A stretch of 39,531 bases of DNA from an uncultured Roseateles sp. (GTDB lineage: Bacteria > Pseudomonadota > Gammaproteobacteria > Burkholderiales > Burkholderiaceae_C): contig NZ_CAMFJS010000017.1 in NCBI RefSeq assembly GCF_945956965.1, forward strand, positions 65,644 to 105,174, written 5' to 3'. The number at the start of each line of letters is the position of its first letter. The stretch's first letter is position 1. The translations under genes and the position numbers were made by a program. Under the pieces are notes generated by a model, which was not told where the DNA came from, ran no database searches, and saw only the letters and a program-made list of their open reading frames with translations. Of this stretch, positions 26,228 to 34,530 are shown piece by piece.

Positions 26228-27633
26228 AGCTGGTGCTTTTCCAGCCGGCGGTAAAAGGCCGAGCGGCTCAGGCCTAACGCTTGGGCGGCCAATTGTGCGT
26301 TGCCGCCGTTGCGGCGCAGGGCGGTGCGGATCAAGAGCTTTTCGGCCTCGTCCAGCGTCAGCTCGGCGGGAAGCAAGGCCGGTCCGGCGGTCGCGGGCGC
26401 GGCGGCGGGCTTCAAGGCCAAGTCGCCCGGGTTGATCTGCTCGGCCGGTGCCAGCAGGCAAACCCGCTCCATGCAATGCGCCAGTTCGCGCACATTGCCC
26501 GGCCAGTCATGCGCCAGCAAGGCCGCGCGGGCTGCGTCCGTCAGCGGTTTGAGCGGCCGTTTGTAGCGCTGCGCAAACTCGGCCAGGTAATGCTGGGCCA
26601 GGGCCAGGATGTCTTCGCCGCGCTCGCGCAGCGGCGGCAGTTGCAGCTGCACACTGTTGAGCCGGTACAGCAGGTCGCGACGAAACAGCCCTTGTTCGAC
26701 CATGGCGTTCAGGTCTGCATTGCTGGCCGCGATCAGCCGCACCTGCGCGCGCCGTGGTCGGGCCGACCCAAGACGCTCGAACTGACCGCCTTCCAGCACC
26801 TGCAGCAATTTGGCCTGCTGGGCCAGCGGGATATTGCCGATTTCATCCAGAAATAAGGTGCCGCCATCGGCCAGCTCAAAGCGGCCGATGCGGGCCTGGC
26901 GGGCATCGGTGAAGGCGCCTTTTTCGTGGCCGAACATTTCGCTTTCGAACAGGGTCTCCGGAATGGCTCCCATGTTCACGCTGATGAAAGGCCCCTCGGC
27001 ACGCGCCGACTGACGATGAATGGCCTGGGCCAGCTGGCTTTTGCCGCTGCCGTTCTCGCCGGTGATGAGCAGATTGACGTCGGCCGGCGCCACCGCCGCC
27101 ACCTGCGCCATCAAGGCCTGCATGGCAGGCGACTGGCCAATCCAGGCGCGTTCAGCGCTGCCGGCCAGCAGCAAGGCGTTTTGCGCCGCCAGCTTTTGCG
27201 CGCGGCGTTGACTCTCGCCCAGCGCCAGTTGGGTGCGGATCAGACCCGCGAGGCGGGTGTTGTCCCAGGGTTTCTCGATGAAGTCGCTGGCCCCGCCCTT
27301 GAGTGCCTGCACCACCAGCGGCACGCTGCCCCAGGCCGTCATGGCGATGATGGGCAGATGCGGGTCGAGAGCGCGGGCGCTCTGGATCAAGTCCAGGCCT
27401 TCCTGGCCCGAGGTGGTGTCACGGCTGTAGTTGAGGTCGGCCAGCAGCAGACCGAACTCACCTTGGGCGAGCGCCGTTAGCGCCTTCTCTGGTGAGTCTG
27501 TCAGCTCACAAGCCCAGCCCTCGCTCTTGAGGAACAGGCGCAGGGCGCTGCGCACCGCCGCGTCATCGTCGGCCACCAGAATGCGCAGGCTTGCGCTTGG
27601 GGTGGAGTGCGCATTGAGGGGCAAGGGATTCAT
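26224..27633 (-). CDS. Sigma-54-dependent response regulator (NtrC family, GAFTDA variant)
   Basis: The 469-residue protein has a receiver (16-130; acidic Asp22-Asp24, phospho-acceptor Asp66 in LLLADLN, Lys121), an AAA+ domain (about 160-400) and a C-terminal Fis-type helix-turn-helix (NAQLAAQALGLSRSAFYRRL). Walker A is GENGSGKS (192-199) and Walker B is TLFLDE (259-264). The loop that touches sigma-54, normally GAFTGA, reads GAFTDA (239-244) here, with an Asp codon (GAT) in the sequence. Forty base pairs separate it from the permease gene upstream, and it overlaps the kinase gene by 4 bp. The probable targets are the promoter at 32280-32294 and its upstream palindrome. Confidence 0.93.
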   Translation of the reverse strand: MNPLPLNAHSTPSASLRILVADDDAAVRSALRLFLKSEGWACELTDSPEKALTALAQGEFGLLLADLNYSRDTTSGQEGLDLIQSARALDPHLPIIAMTAWGSVPLVVQALKGGASDFIEKPWDNTRLAGLIRTQLALGESQRRAQKLAAQNALLLAGSAERAWIGQSPAMQALMAQVAAVAPADVNLLITGENGSGKSQLAQAIHRQSARAEGPFISVNMGAIPETLFESEMFGHEKGAFTDARQARIGRFELADGGTLFLDEIGNIPLAQQAKLLQVLEGGQFERLGSARPRRAQVRLIAASNADLNAMVEQGLFRRDLLYRLNSVQLQLPPLRERGEDILALAQHYLAEFAQRYKRPLKPLTDAARAALLAHDWPGNVRELAHCMERVCLLAPAEQINPGDLALKPAAAPATAGPALLPAELTLDEAEKLLIRTALRRNGGNAQLAAQALGLSRSAFYRRLEKHQL

Positions 27634-27673
27634 CGACGCTGGCTAGTCATGGCCCGGCCATTCTCGCCCAGGC

Positions 27674-30136
27674 TCATGGGCTGTTCAGCGCAGCGGTGGG
27701 CGACTGACGCAGCGCTCGGCGCGCCGGCAGCCAGGTCGACAGCAGCACCAGCGCCGAGATCAGCGCCGCCACCGTCGTGACGCCCAAACCCAGCGGCAGA
27801 CCCGGTCCAACGTCATCACTGAGCACCAGCGCGCCGGCGATTAAACCCAGCGGCAGCGTGAGGGCCAAGAGGCGCAAGGCCTGGGCCAGCAGCAGACGCA
27901 TCAGCTGCGCATCGCTGGCGCCGACGGCTCGGCGCACGCCGATTTCCTGGTTGCGCAATTGCACCGCCCGGCTGGTCACACCGTAGATGCCACTGGCGGC
28001 CAGACCCAAGGTCAGTAATCCGAGCACCAGGCTCATGGCCGCCATCACCTCTTCGCCACCATGCGCGATGCGCTGGCGCTCTTCGGCGTTGAAGACCTGC
28101 TCCAGCGCTAGGCCAGGGTCGGCCTGCGCCACGGCCCGGCTCAGCAGCTCGCGGCTGGCGGTGTTGTCGGGCACGCCAACCAGGGCGATGCCCATGTCGG
28201 CAGGGGCGGTCTGGCTGATCGGCAGGTAGAAGTTGGCGGCGCGCAGGCCGCGTTCTCGGCCTATGCCTTGCAAGACATGGGGCGTGACGCCGACCACGGT
28301 GATCCAGGTGCCGACGCTTTTCTTGGCGCTGTCTTCGACGATGGCGAAACGCTTGCCCAGCGGGTCTTGGCCCGGCCAATGTTGTTGGGCGAAATTTTGG
28401 TTGATCACCGCCACCTTGAGGCTGTCGGCGCGGTCCTGCTGGCCAAACTCTCGCCCGGCCAGCAGCTTCACTTCCATGGCCTGAAAGAAACCTGCGTTGA
28501 CGCGGTAATTGCCACCCATGGGATAGCGATCGTCTTGCACCGCCATGCCTTCGGGCAGGATTTCGTCGGTTTCAATCATGCCGCCGCCGGGCAGGCTGGT
28601 GGACATGGCCACGCGCGCGCCGGTGCTGTCGGCGACCTGGCTCAGGCGGGCCTCCAGGCGTGTCCACAGGGCGGCGCGGGCGGAGTGCGCCACTTCGCCG
28701 TCGCCCAGATATTCGGCTTGGCGCGGCGCTAAGCGGGCAGTTAACACGCCAACCATGCGGGCACCGGTGCCGGCCGTCAGGCGCTGATGCACGGTGTAGG
28801 TCTGTAGGCCCGAGGCCAGCAACAAGAGGCTGGCCAGCGCAATCTGCACCCACACCAGCGCCTGGGCAAAGCGGCCACTGGCCCGGCCCTGGCTGCCTCG
28901 GCCATCGCGCAGTACGGCGTTGAGGTCGACGGCAGACGCCCGCCAGGCCGGCAGCAAGCCCGTGGCCAAAGCGGTGAGCACGGTCAGGCCCAGGCCCACG
29001 AGCAGGGCCTGCGGACGCATGGTGAACTGGATCCAGAAAGGCAGGCGGCCGTCCGCCGTGGCTTGCACCGCCAGCTGGGTGGCGTCGAGCGCCCAGGCGC
29101 TGAAGAACACGCCGAGCGCGGCCGCCGCCAGACACAGCAGCAGGGTTTCGCTGAGCATTTGTAGGATCAAGCGGCCGCGCGGTGCACCCAGCGCAGCGCG
29201 AACCGCCAGCTCTTGCCGACGCTCATTGGCGCGCACCAGCAGCAAATTGCTGGTGTTGATGCAGACCAAGGCCAGCAGCAGGGTGGCCGCGCCGGCCAGG
29301 CCCAGATAGATCATCTCCACATCCGGCATGCCCCAGGCCGCGTAGGGCAGAACAAGGGCGCCGACATGGGTGTTGTTGGCCGGAAAGGCCTGCGCCAGTT
29401 GTTGGGCGACCAGCTTCAGTTCGTTCGCGGCTTGAACACTGCTTGCCCCTGCTTTTAGTTTCCCCAAGGCCAGCACATGTTGCGGCGTACCCATCGATTG
29501 CCCATGGCCGCGTGTCAGCGGGCCCGCAGGCGGCTGAAAAGGCAGCCAGAGTTCTTGCGTCATGGGGAAGCGCAACTCGCCAGGCAGTACGCCGACGATC
29601 TCGGTCTCGACGCCGTTGATCTTGACCCGGCTGCCGATGATGGCCGGATCGGCCGCCAGAAAACGGCGCCAGATCTGGGCCCCGATGACGGCCACCGGCG
29701 CTGCGCCGGGTAGGCTGTCGCTGGCCTGCAGAGCCCGGCCCAGCTCGGGCTTGGCCGCTTGGCCCAACCAGGGCCAGATCTCGGCCGGCACATAGGCGGC
29801 TTGGAAGTTGGCCGGGTATTGCTGATGGCCGCCCAGGGTCACGGTCGCAGCTTGAATCGGCTGCAGGCTCTCAAAGCTGGGCGTCTGGCTTCGGTATTCG
29901 AGCAGATCGAGGTAGTGCACACTTTTCGCCTGGGTGCGCTCGCCATCACGGCTGGCCTCCACTGCGAGCAAGCGGTCGGGATCGGGAAAGGGAATGTCAC
30001 CAGCGCTGAAGCTGAAGTAAACGCCCGCGGCGTAAATTGCAAATCCCAGCCCGCAGCTCAGGGTCAGCAGGCTCAGCAAGGCGTGGCCAGGGCGGCGCAG
30101 CAGGGCCTGGACGGAGTGGCGCAAATCGTCCCACAT
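27674..30136 (-). CDS. MacB/FtsX-family ABC transporter permease (ADOP-like)
   Basis: The 820-residue permease has eight predicted membrane helices in the duplicated MacB/FtsX arrangement: one at about 18-40, three near 275-405, one near 435, and three at the C-terminus. Two large periplasmic domains lie between. It has no ATPase domain of its own, which separates it from fused MacB. The sequence IGVRRAVGA before the last helices and the NELKLVAQQLAQAFP region fit the duplicated-permease (ADOP) type. The ATG at 30136 overlaps the ATPase stop as TGATG; a GTG one codon upstream is an alternative. With the adaptor and ATPase it should form an inner-membrane exporter of the mechanotransmission type. 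The substrate is unknown and no TolC-like partner gene is present here. Confidence 0.9.
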   Translation of the reverse strand: MWDDLRHSVQALLRRPGHALLSLLTLSCGLGFAIYAAGVYFSFSAGDIPFPDPDRLLAVEASRDGERTQAKSVHYLDLLEYRSQTPSFESLQPIQAATVTLGGHQQYPANFQAAYVPAEIWPWLGQAAKPELGRALQASDSLPGAAPVAVIGAQIWRRFLAADPAIIGSRVKINGVETEIVGVLPGELRFPMTQELWLPFQPPAGPLTRGHGQSMGTPQHVLALGKLKAGASSVQAANELKLVAQQLAQAFPANNTHVGALVLPYAAWGMPDVEMIYLGLAGAATLLLALVCINTSNLLLVRANERRQELAVRAALGAPRGRLILQMLSETLLLCLAAAALGVFFSAWALDATQLAVQATADGRLPFWIQFTMRPQALLVGLGLTVLTALATGLLPAWRASAVDLNAVLRDGRGSQGRASGRFAQALVWVQIALASLLLLASGLQTYTVHQRLTAGTGARMVGVLTARLAPRQAEYLGDGEVAHSARAALWTRLEARLSQVADSTGARVAMSTSLPGGGMIETDEILPEGMAVQDDRYPMGGNYRVNAGFFQAMEVKLLAGREFGQQDRADSLKVAVINQNFAQQHWPGQDPLGKRFAIVEDSAKKSVGTWITVVGVTPHVLQGIGRERGLRAANFYLPISQTAPADMGIALVGVPDNTASRELLSRAVAQADPGLALEQVFNAEERQRIAHGGEEVMAAMSLVLGLLTLGLAASGIYGVTSRAVQLRNQEIGVRRAVGASDAQLMRLLLAQALRLLALTLPLGLIAGALVLSDDVGPGLPLGLGVTTVAALISALVLLSTWLPARRALRQSPTAALNSP

Positions 30137-30921
30137 CACAGGGTCTCCGCCAGTGTGGCCGCTGCTACTGCAGCTTGCGAGGCGCTGGGGCGGGGGTGGA
30201 TGGCCGAAGTCGGCAGGTCAGCGACCACGCGGCCGTCGAACAAGGCCACAGTGCGCTGGGCCAGCGCGGCATAGCGCGGGTCGTGGGTGACCATGCACAA
30301 GGTGGCACCCTTGGCATGCACGCTTTGCAGCAGCTCCATCACCAGCTCGGCATTGCGGGAATCGAGGTTGCCGGTCGGCTCATCGGCCAGGATCAAGCTG
30401 GGTTGGCCGACTAGTGCGCGAGCGATGGCCACGCGCTGCTGTTGGCCGCCCGAGAGCTGCGCCGGGTAGTGGCGCGCACGGTGCGCCATGTCCACATGGT
30501 CCAAGACTTCGGCGACGCGCTCGCGGCGCTCGGCACGGCTCATTTCTGAGCGGTAGCTCAGCGGCAGGGCGACGTTGTCTTCGACCGTCAGGTCGCCGAT
30601 CAGATTAAAAGCTTGAAAGACGAAACCGATCTGGCGGTTGCGTAGCAGGGCGCGGGCGCGGCTGTCGAGTTGTTCGACGCGCTGGCCGTTCAGCAAATAG
30701 TGGCCTGCGCTGGGGCTGTCCAGCAGGCCGAGGATGGCCAGCAGGCTGGACTTGCCGCAGCCCGAGGGGCCGCTGACGGCGAGGAACTCGCCGCTGCGAA
30801 TCTCCAGGCTGACCTCGTCCAGCGCGCGAGTTTCCAGCTCGTCGCTCAGAAAGCTTTTTTTGATGCCTTGCAGGCGAATCAAGGGCTGCTCCGGCGTCGG
30901 GATAGGGCTCATCGTTGTCAT
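30136..30921 (-). CDS. ABC transporter ATP-binding protein (LolD/MacB type)
   Basis: The 261-residue ATPase has Walker [10 protein letters not shown], a Q-loop in [18 protein letters not shown], signature LSGGQQQR, Walker [13 protein letters not shown] and the H-loop VTHDPR. The QxFNLI and EPTGNLD features are those of the MacB/LolD subfamily, which powers permeases of the FtsX fold. The start is one of two ATGs, 30921 or 30912. The frame extends to 31158 but that section overlaps the adaptor gene. It lies 70 bp after the adaptor stop and its stop overlaps the permease start, a standard co-translated pair. Confidence 0.93.
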   Translation of the reverse strand: MTTMSPIPTPEQPLIRLQGIKKSFLSDELETRALDEVSLEIRSGEFLAVSGPSGCGKSSLLAILGLLDSPSAGHYLLNGQRVEQLDSRARALLRNRQIGFVFQAFNLIGDLTVEDNVALPLSYRSEMSRAERRERVAEVLDHVDMAHRARHYPAQLSGGQQQRVAIARALVGQPSLILADEPTGNLDSRNAELVMELLQSVHAKGATLCMVTHDPRYAALAQRTVALFDGRVVADLPTSAIHPRPSASQAAVAAATLAETL

Positions 30922-30991
30922 GGCGGGGCTCTTTTCTCGTGGCGATAAATGTAGGGCTGAAACTTGAGGCGCTGGGGTAGGGGAGACGGCC

Positions 30992-32266
30992 TCAACGCAG
31001 GCGCACGCGCTCGGCCAAGCGCCAGCTGCTGGTGTCCGAGACGACGATGCGGTCCCCCGGTTGCAGGCCGCTCTGGATGGCGATACGGCTGACCGAAGCG
31101 GGGCCAAACTGCACCGAGACCCGTTCGGCCAATTCATCGCTGACCATGCGATAGACACTGCTTTGGCTCATGGCCTGGCTGAAGACGGGACGCTGGACCT
31201 GGATGGCGTCGCTGATGCGGTTCAAGGCGATGCTGCCGTCAATGCTGAGGTCGGGCCTTGCGCTCTGCGGCAGCGGGTCAAGAATGCGCAGGTCAACTTT
31301 GAGCAGGCTGTTGCTGACCCTGGGGGCGACCCGGCTGACCACGGCGCGCAATTGGCCCTCGCGGCCGCCGGTGCGCAGATCGACCTGGGCTTCTTGGCCG
31401 AGGGCGATGTCACGCGCTTGCGCCTCCTGCACCTGGATTTCGGCATAGAGCGCCCCGGCGCGTGCCAGCTTGGCCAGCGGCGCGCCGGCCGCCACGCTTT
31501 GGCCGGGCTGCAGGGTCAACTCTTGCACCACGCCCTCTTCGGGGGCGCGCACTTGCAAGGCCTCTACCAACTCAAGATCGCGCTGCCAGGCCTTTTGCAG
31601 ACGGGCCAGGGCGGCACGTTTGGCATCCAGCTGAGCCTGCATGGCGGCGCGGTGCTGCTGAAGCAATTCGCGCTCGAGTTGCAGGGCTTGGCCGGCCTGC
31701 TCAACGCTGAAGCGGCTGCGCTGGAAGGCGAGTTTGGAGATCATGCCGTCCTTCAGCAATTCCTGGTCGGCCTGCCATTGCAGCTCGGCGCTGCGGGCAC
31801 TGAAGTCGGCGCGTTGGACAGCGGCTTGGGCGCTCATGACCTGGCTGTCCAAGCTGGCTTGCAAGGCCTTGAGTTCGGCTTGCGCTTGCTCCAGCTGCCA
31901 GCGGCTTTCCTGGGCCCGTTGGAGCAACTGAGGGTTGTTGAGCACCATCAGCAACTCGCCTTGCTTCAACTGGCTACCCGCCTGCGCCAGCAGGCGTTCG
32001 ACCCGGGCCTCGCTCTGCGCTGCGACCCAACGCAGTTCGCTGGAGACCAGCACGCCGCTGCCGCGCACGTCGAGCGCCAGGGGGCCTTGCTCGACCTTGG
32101 CGTAATTCAGGCCGCGGGCGGAGACCGTGAGTTCGGCCGGCTCGGCTTTCAGGCGCAGCGCCAGCAGGCCTCCGACCAAGAGCAAGGTCAGCAAAACAAA
32201 TAGCGCCGGGCGGGCCGCGCGACGGCGCCAGCGTTGCCCAGGGGTGAGGGATCTTTGTATGTCCAT
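30992..32266 (-). CDS. HlyD/MacA-like periplasmic adaptor protein
   Basis: The 424-residue adaptor has a short basic cytoplasmic tail, one membrane anchor (about 21-38), a lipoyl half (VLVSSELRWV...GELLMVLNNP), a long alpha hairpin (about 120-260; Gln/Ala/Leu-rich) and then the second lipoyl half and beta-barrel (APEEGVVQELTLQPGQSV, AEIQVQEAQARDIALG). MacA/HlyD proteins link an inner-membrane transporter to an outer-membrane channel. The MDIQRS start at 32266 fits the family; an ATG at 32314 would run across the sigma-54 promoter. No Shine-Dalgarno is visible, and the predicted RNA start is 2 nt away, so the mRNA may be leaderless. First gene of the exporter and two-component operon. Confidence 0.92.
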   Translation of the reverse strand: MDIQRSLTPGQRWRRRAARPALFVLLTLLLVGGLLALRLKAEPAELTVSARGLNYAKVEQGPLALDVRGSGVLVSSELRWVAAQSEARVERLLAQAGSQLKQGELLMVLNNPQLLQRAQESRWQLEQAQAELKALQASLDSQVMSAQAAVQRADFSARSAELQWQADQELLKDGMISKLAFQRSRFSVEQAGQALQLERELLQQHRAAMQAQLDAKRAALARLQKAWQRDLELVEALQVRAPEEGVVQELTLQPGQSVAAGAPLAKLARAGALYAEIQVQEAQARDIALGQEAQVDLRTGGREGQLRAVVSRVAPRVSNSLLKVDLRILDPLPQSARPDLSIDGSIALNRISDAIQVQRPVFSQAMSQSSVYRMVSDELAERVSVQFGPASVSRIAIQSGLQPGDRIVVSDTSSWRLAERVRLR

Positions 32267-32279
32267 GCTGGGAATGAAC

Positions 32280-32294
32280 GCAGGATGCGTGCCA
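32280..32294 (-). promoter_or_regulatory. Sigma-54 promoter of the exporter operon
   Basis: Read on the minus strand from 32294 to 32280 the sequence is TGGCACG-CATC-CTGC. The -24 element is a perfect TGGCACG, and the -12 element matches TTGC at three of four bases, with the invariant GC at the correct distance. Transcription should start near 32268. The operon encodes a sigma-54 activator, which supports the call. Confidence 0.75.
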
Positions 32295-32363
32295 GTCCCT
32301 TCCAAGCATGGCATCGGCCTAAGTGCTTGATTTGATGGCCGCCGGAGCCCGGCATCGGCCTTG

Positions 32364-32424
32364 GTCCCGATGCAAGGATTTCGAAATCGGGACGAAGCCG
32401 TATTGACTCATCCCAGTTATGGGA
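32364..32424. promoter_or_regulatory. Probable activator-binding palindromes upstream of the sigma-54 promoter
   Basis: GTCCCGAT (32364-32371) and ATCGGGAC (32386-32393) are perfect 8-bp inverted repeats separated by 14 bp, so half-site centres are 22 bp (two helical turns) apart. The dyad is centred near -110 from the predicted start. A second dyad, TCCCA-GTTA-TGGGA, is at 32411-32424, about 39 bp farther. Positions and symmetry suit an NtrC-type dimer, most simply the activator encoded in the same operon. Confidence 0.6.
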
Positions 32425-32506
32425 CGGCGCTGGACTGTCGCAACACTGTCAGAGTAGTGGGCCTCACGGGAATGACTCGGTCCAGATGCCGTCCCGCCCA
32501 ACGTCC

Positions 32507-32920
32507 CTAGTCACCTGCCGTTCTTCCCGGTTCTCCTTCCTCAGCTCTGACATCATGAAGCGAAACAACTACGCGGGCCCCGGCATGCACCGTGTGTTGT
32601 GAAATTCTCCGGGGATATAAGCCTGAACTTGGCCAGGCCGTACGCGCGTTGAGCCCCTCTTCACGAACTGTACGGTCCCGTCGGGCGTAGGTGCCCAGCT
32701 CGATTTCTCCTTGCTGGAACCGCGTAGAAGACCCATTCCATGCCGTGGTCAAGAGGCGGTGTATCGAGGCCTGTAACTGGACATGATCACGGTCATGCCG
32801 ATCAAGCAATGACCATCCTTTCTTCTTCATGCGATAGAGGTCTTGGTCTGCCAGTTCGAATAGCCTTGCTGGCCATGAAGTCGAACTTGCAAGAGACAGG
32901 CTGACCTTGCACACCCACAA
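32507..32920 (-). pseudogene. Possible GGDEF (diguanylate cyclase) C-terminal remnant
   Basis: A 137-codon frame with a TTG start begins VCKVSLSLASSTSWPARLFELADQ and continues DLYRMKKKG. The end of a GGDEF domain reads VTLSIGVA...LLxxADxALYxAKxxG, so about 32 residues fit. The GGDEF catalytic loop is absent, and what follows (to 32507) is not recognisable. The frame starts at the 5' edge of the carboxypeptidase gene. It is probably a broken piece, not an expressed protein. Confidence 0.5.
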
Positions 32921-32928
32921 TGACGCAT

Positions 32929-34083
32929 ATGAGTCAACTTCACATCTCCTCCTCTTTCGATGGCGGTGCCATCGAGGTCATCAGCGTGGCTGATCCGCAT
33001 GACCTCCAGGTCGCCATACGAAAGGACAACGCGGCCGAGTTTGCCCAGTGGTTTTATTTCGCCCTACACGGCGCAGCCAAGCTGGCGGTTACCGTCCGGT
33101 TCATGAATGCGGGCGCCAGCGCTTACCCGGATGGCTGGGCCGGATACCGCGTGGTGGTCAGCTATGACCGCCGGCACTGGCATCGCATCGATACCGCCTT
33201 CGACGGCGCGGTGATGACCGCGCGGCTGACTCCCGAGGCGGGCTGCGTCTACTTCGCCTACTTCGAGCCGTACTCCTTTGAGCGTCACCTCGATCTGCTG
33301 GCTTCGGTGTGCACATCGCCGCTCGTCCAGCAGGAGCGCCTGGGCGCCACGGTAGACGGCCGGGACATGACGCTGCTGCGTATCACCGGAAGTGGCGACA
33401 ACGTCGCAGAGCGAAAGAAGATCTGGTTGATCGCCCGCCAGCACCCCGGCGAAACCATGGCTGAATGGTTTGTGGAGGGGTTTCTGAAGCGCATGCTCGA
33501 CCCCGATGATCCCGTGAGCCTTGCGCTGCTGCAGCAATGCGTGTTCTATGTCGTGCCCCATATGAACCCCGATGGCGCGGTGCGGGGCAACCTGCGGACC
33601 AATGCCGTGGGTGCCAATCTGAACCGCGAATGGGCTGCGCCCACGATGGTGCGCTCTCCGGAGGTGTTCCTCGTACGGCAGAAGATGCTGGACGTGGGCG
33701 TCGACCTCTGCCTTGATGCCCATGGCGACGAAGGGCTGCCTTACAACTTTGTGGCCGGATCGGAAGGCAATCTCGGCAATACAGAGCGCCAAGCTAAGCT
33801 TGAGCTTGATTTCAAGACGGCGTGGCTGGCGAGTTGTCCGGATTTTCAGGACACCCACAACTATGGCCGCAGCGAACCCGGCACTGCCAACCCGACCATC
33901 GCCACCAACTGGATCGCGCAGCAGTTTGGCTGCATGGCACTGACGATCGAGATGCCATTCAAGGACAACGCCGACCATCCAGATGTCGTGACAGGCTGGA
34001 ACGGCGAGCGCTCCATGAAGCTAGGGGCCAGCGTGCTGCAGCCGCTGCTGGTCGTGGCCTCAGGGTCTGGGCGTCTTGAGTAG
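32929..34083 (+). CDS. M14-family zinc carboxypeptidase
   Basis: The 384-residue protein has an N-terminal beta-rich domain (about 1-125, opening with HISSSFDGGAIEV) and a peptidase domain. Zinc ligands are His172 and Glu175 in RQHPGE, and His265 in CLDAHGDE. The substrate-binding Arg/Asn region is GNLRTNAVGANLNREW, and the catalytic Glu is in LTIEMPFKD near the end. This layout is that of the cytosolic CCP/AGBL-like M14 peptidases, which trim C-terminal residues from proteins or peptides. There is no signal peptide. I start at the ATG at 32929 because the family begins M-x-I-SSxFDSGAIEV; an in-frame ATG at 32920 is an alternative. The neighbours suggest no pathway. Confidence 0.92.
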   Translation: MSQLHISSSFDGGAIEVISVADPHDLQVAIRKDNAAEFAQWFYFALHGAAKLAVTVRFMNAGASAYPDGWAGYRVVVSYDRRHWHRIDTAFDGAVMTARLTPEAGCVYFAYFEPYSFERHLDLLASVCTSPLVQQERLGATVDGRDMTLLRITGSGDNVAERKKIWLIARQHPGETMAEWFVEGFLKRMLDPDDPVSLALLQQCVFYVVPHMNPDGAVRGNLRTNAVGANLNREWAAPTMVRSPEVFLVRQKMLDVGVDLCLDAHGDEGLPYNFVAGSEGNLGNTERQAKLELDFKTAWLASCPDFQDTHNYGRSEPGTANPTIATNWIAQQFGCMALTIEMPFKDNADHPDVVTGWNGERSMKLGASVLQPLLVVASGSGRLE

Positions 34084-34090
34084 TGAACGG

Positions 34091-34134
34091 GTTGCGCTTC
34101 AGCGCAACGGACGACAGCTCCGGGCACGGAGCTG
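34091..34134 (+). terminator. Two perfect tandem hairpins after the carboxypeptidase
   Basis: GTTGCGC-TTCA-GCGCAAC (34091-34108) is followed 6 bp later by CAGCTCCG-GGCA-CGGAGCTG (34115-34134). Both stems are perfect with 4-nt loops and begin 8 nt past the stop codon. There is no T-tract, so they may stabilise the 3' end of the mRNA or pause polymerase as well as terminate. Confidence 0.55.
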
Positions 34135-34530
34135 CCCATCGGCCAGCTGCCTCGGAATAGCGCGGCTTAGTGCTATCGGGCAGGTCGTAGGCGCTCCTCA
34201 AAGCCGCAACTCAATGGGGAATAGTTGCTAGCCGAGGTCAATCCGCAAGCGATCTACACGGGCGGCCAAGTCGATGGCAAGAAAGAGGGTCAAGACTTTG
34301 ACGCAAGGCCAATCGGCAGACGCAACACTGCAATTACCACCTGAAGCATCGACAAAGTTGATTATGTCTAATGACGTATTTCAATTTTGCACAAACCGCC
34401 GGTTTGACTTCTTAATCTGAGCAATCGGATATCCCTAGTCCCGCGCACATGCCCATCAAGGCCATCGTGTCCGTCCAAACTTCCGACTGATCGCGCTGAC
34501 CTTGGTCTGTTCAGAGGAATCAGGGTGCCA
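34135..34530. other. Intergenic region, no gene recognised
   Basis: About 400 bp between the hairpins and the hipA stop. The right half becomes more AT-rich (34320-34420) than its surroundings. I see no convincing open frame, repeat or promoter. Confidence 0.5.

Noticed and set aside
31061-32203. 380-codon plus-strand open frame
   Set aside because: Antisense shadow of the adaptor gene; Leu/Gln/Gly-rich reflection of the coiled-coil hairpin.
27674-32266. Considered a complete tripartite MacAB-TolC locus
   Set aside because: No outer-membrane channel gene is present; the TolC-like fragment at 39266-39531 belongs to the separate broken RND locus.
33064-33978. 304-codon minus-strand frame
   Set aside because: Antisense to the M14 carboxypeptidase, whose motifs are complete on the plus strand.
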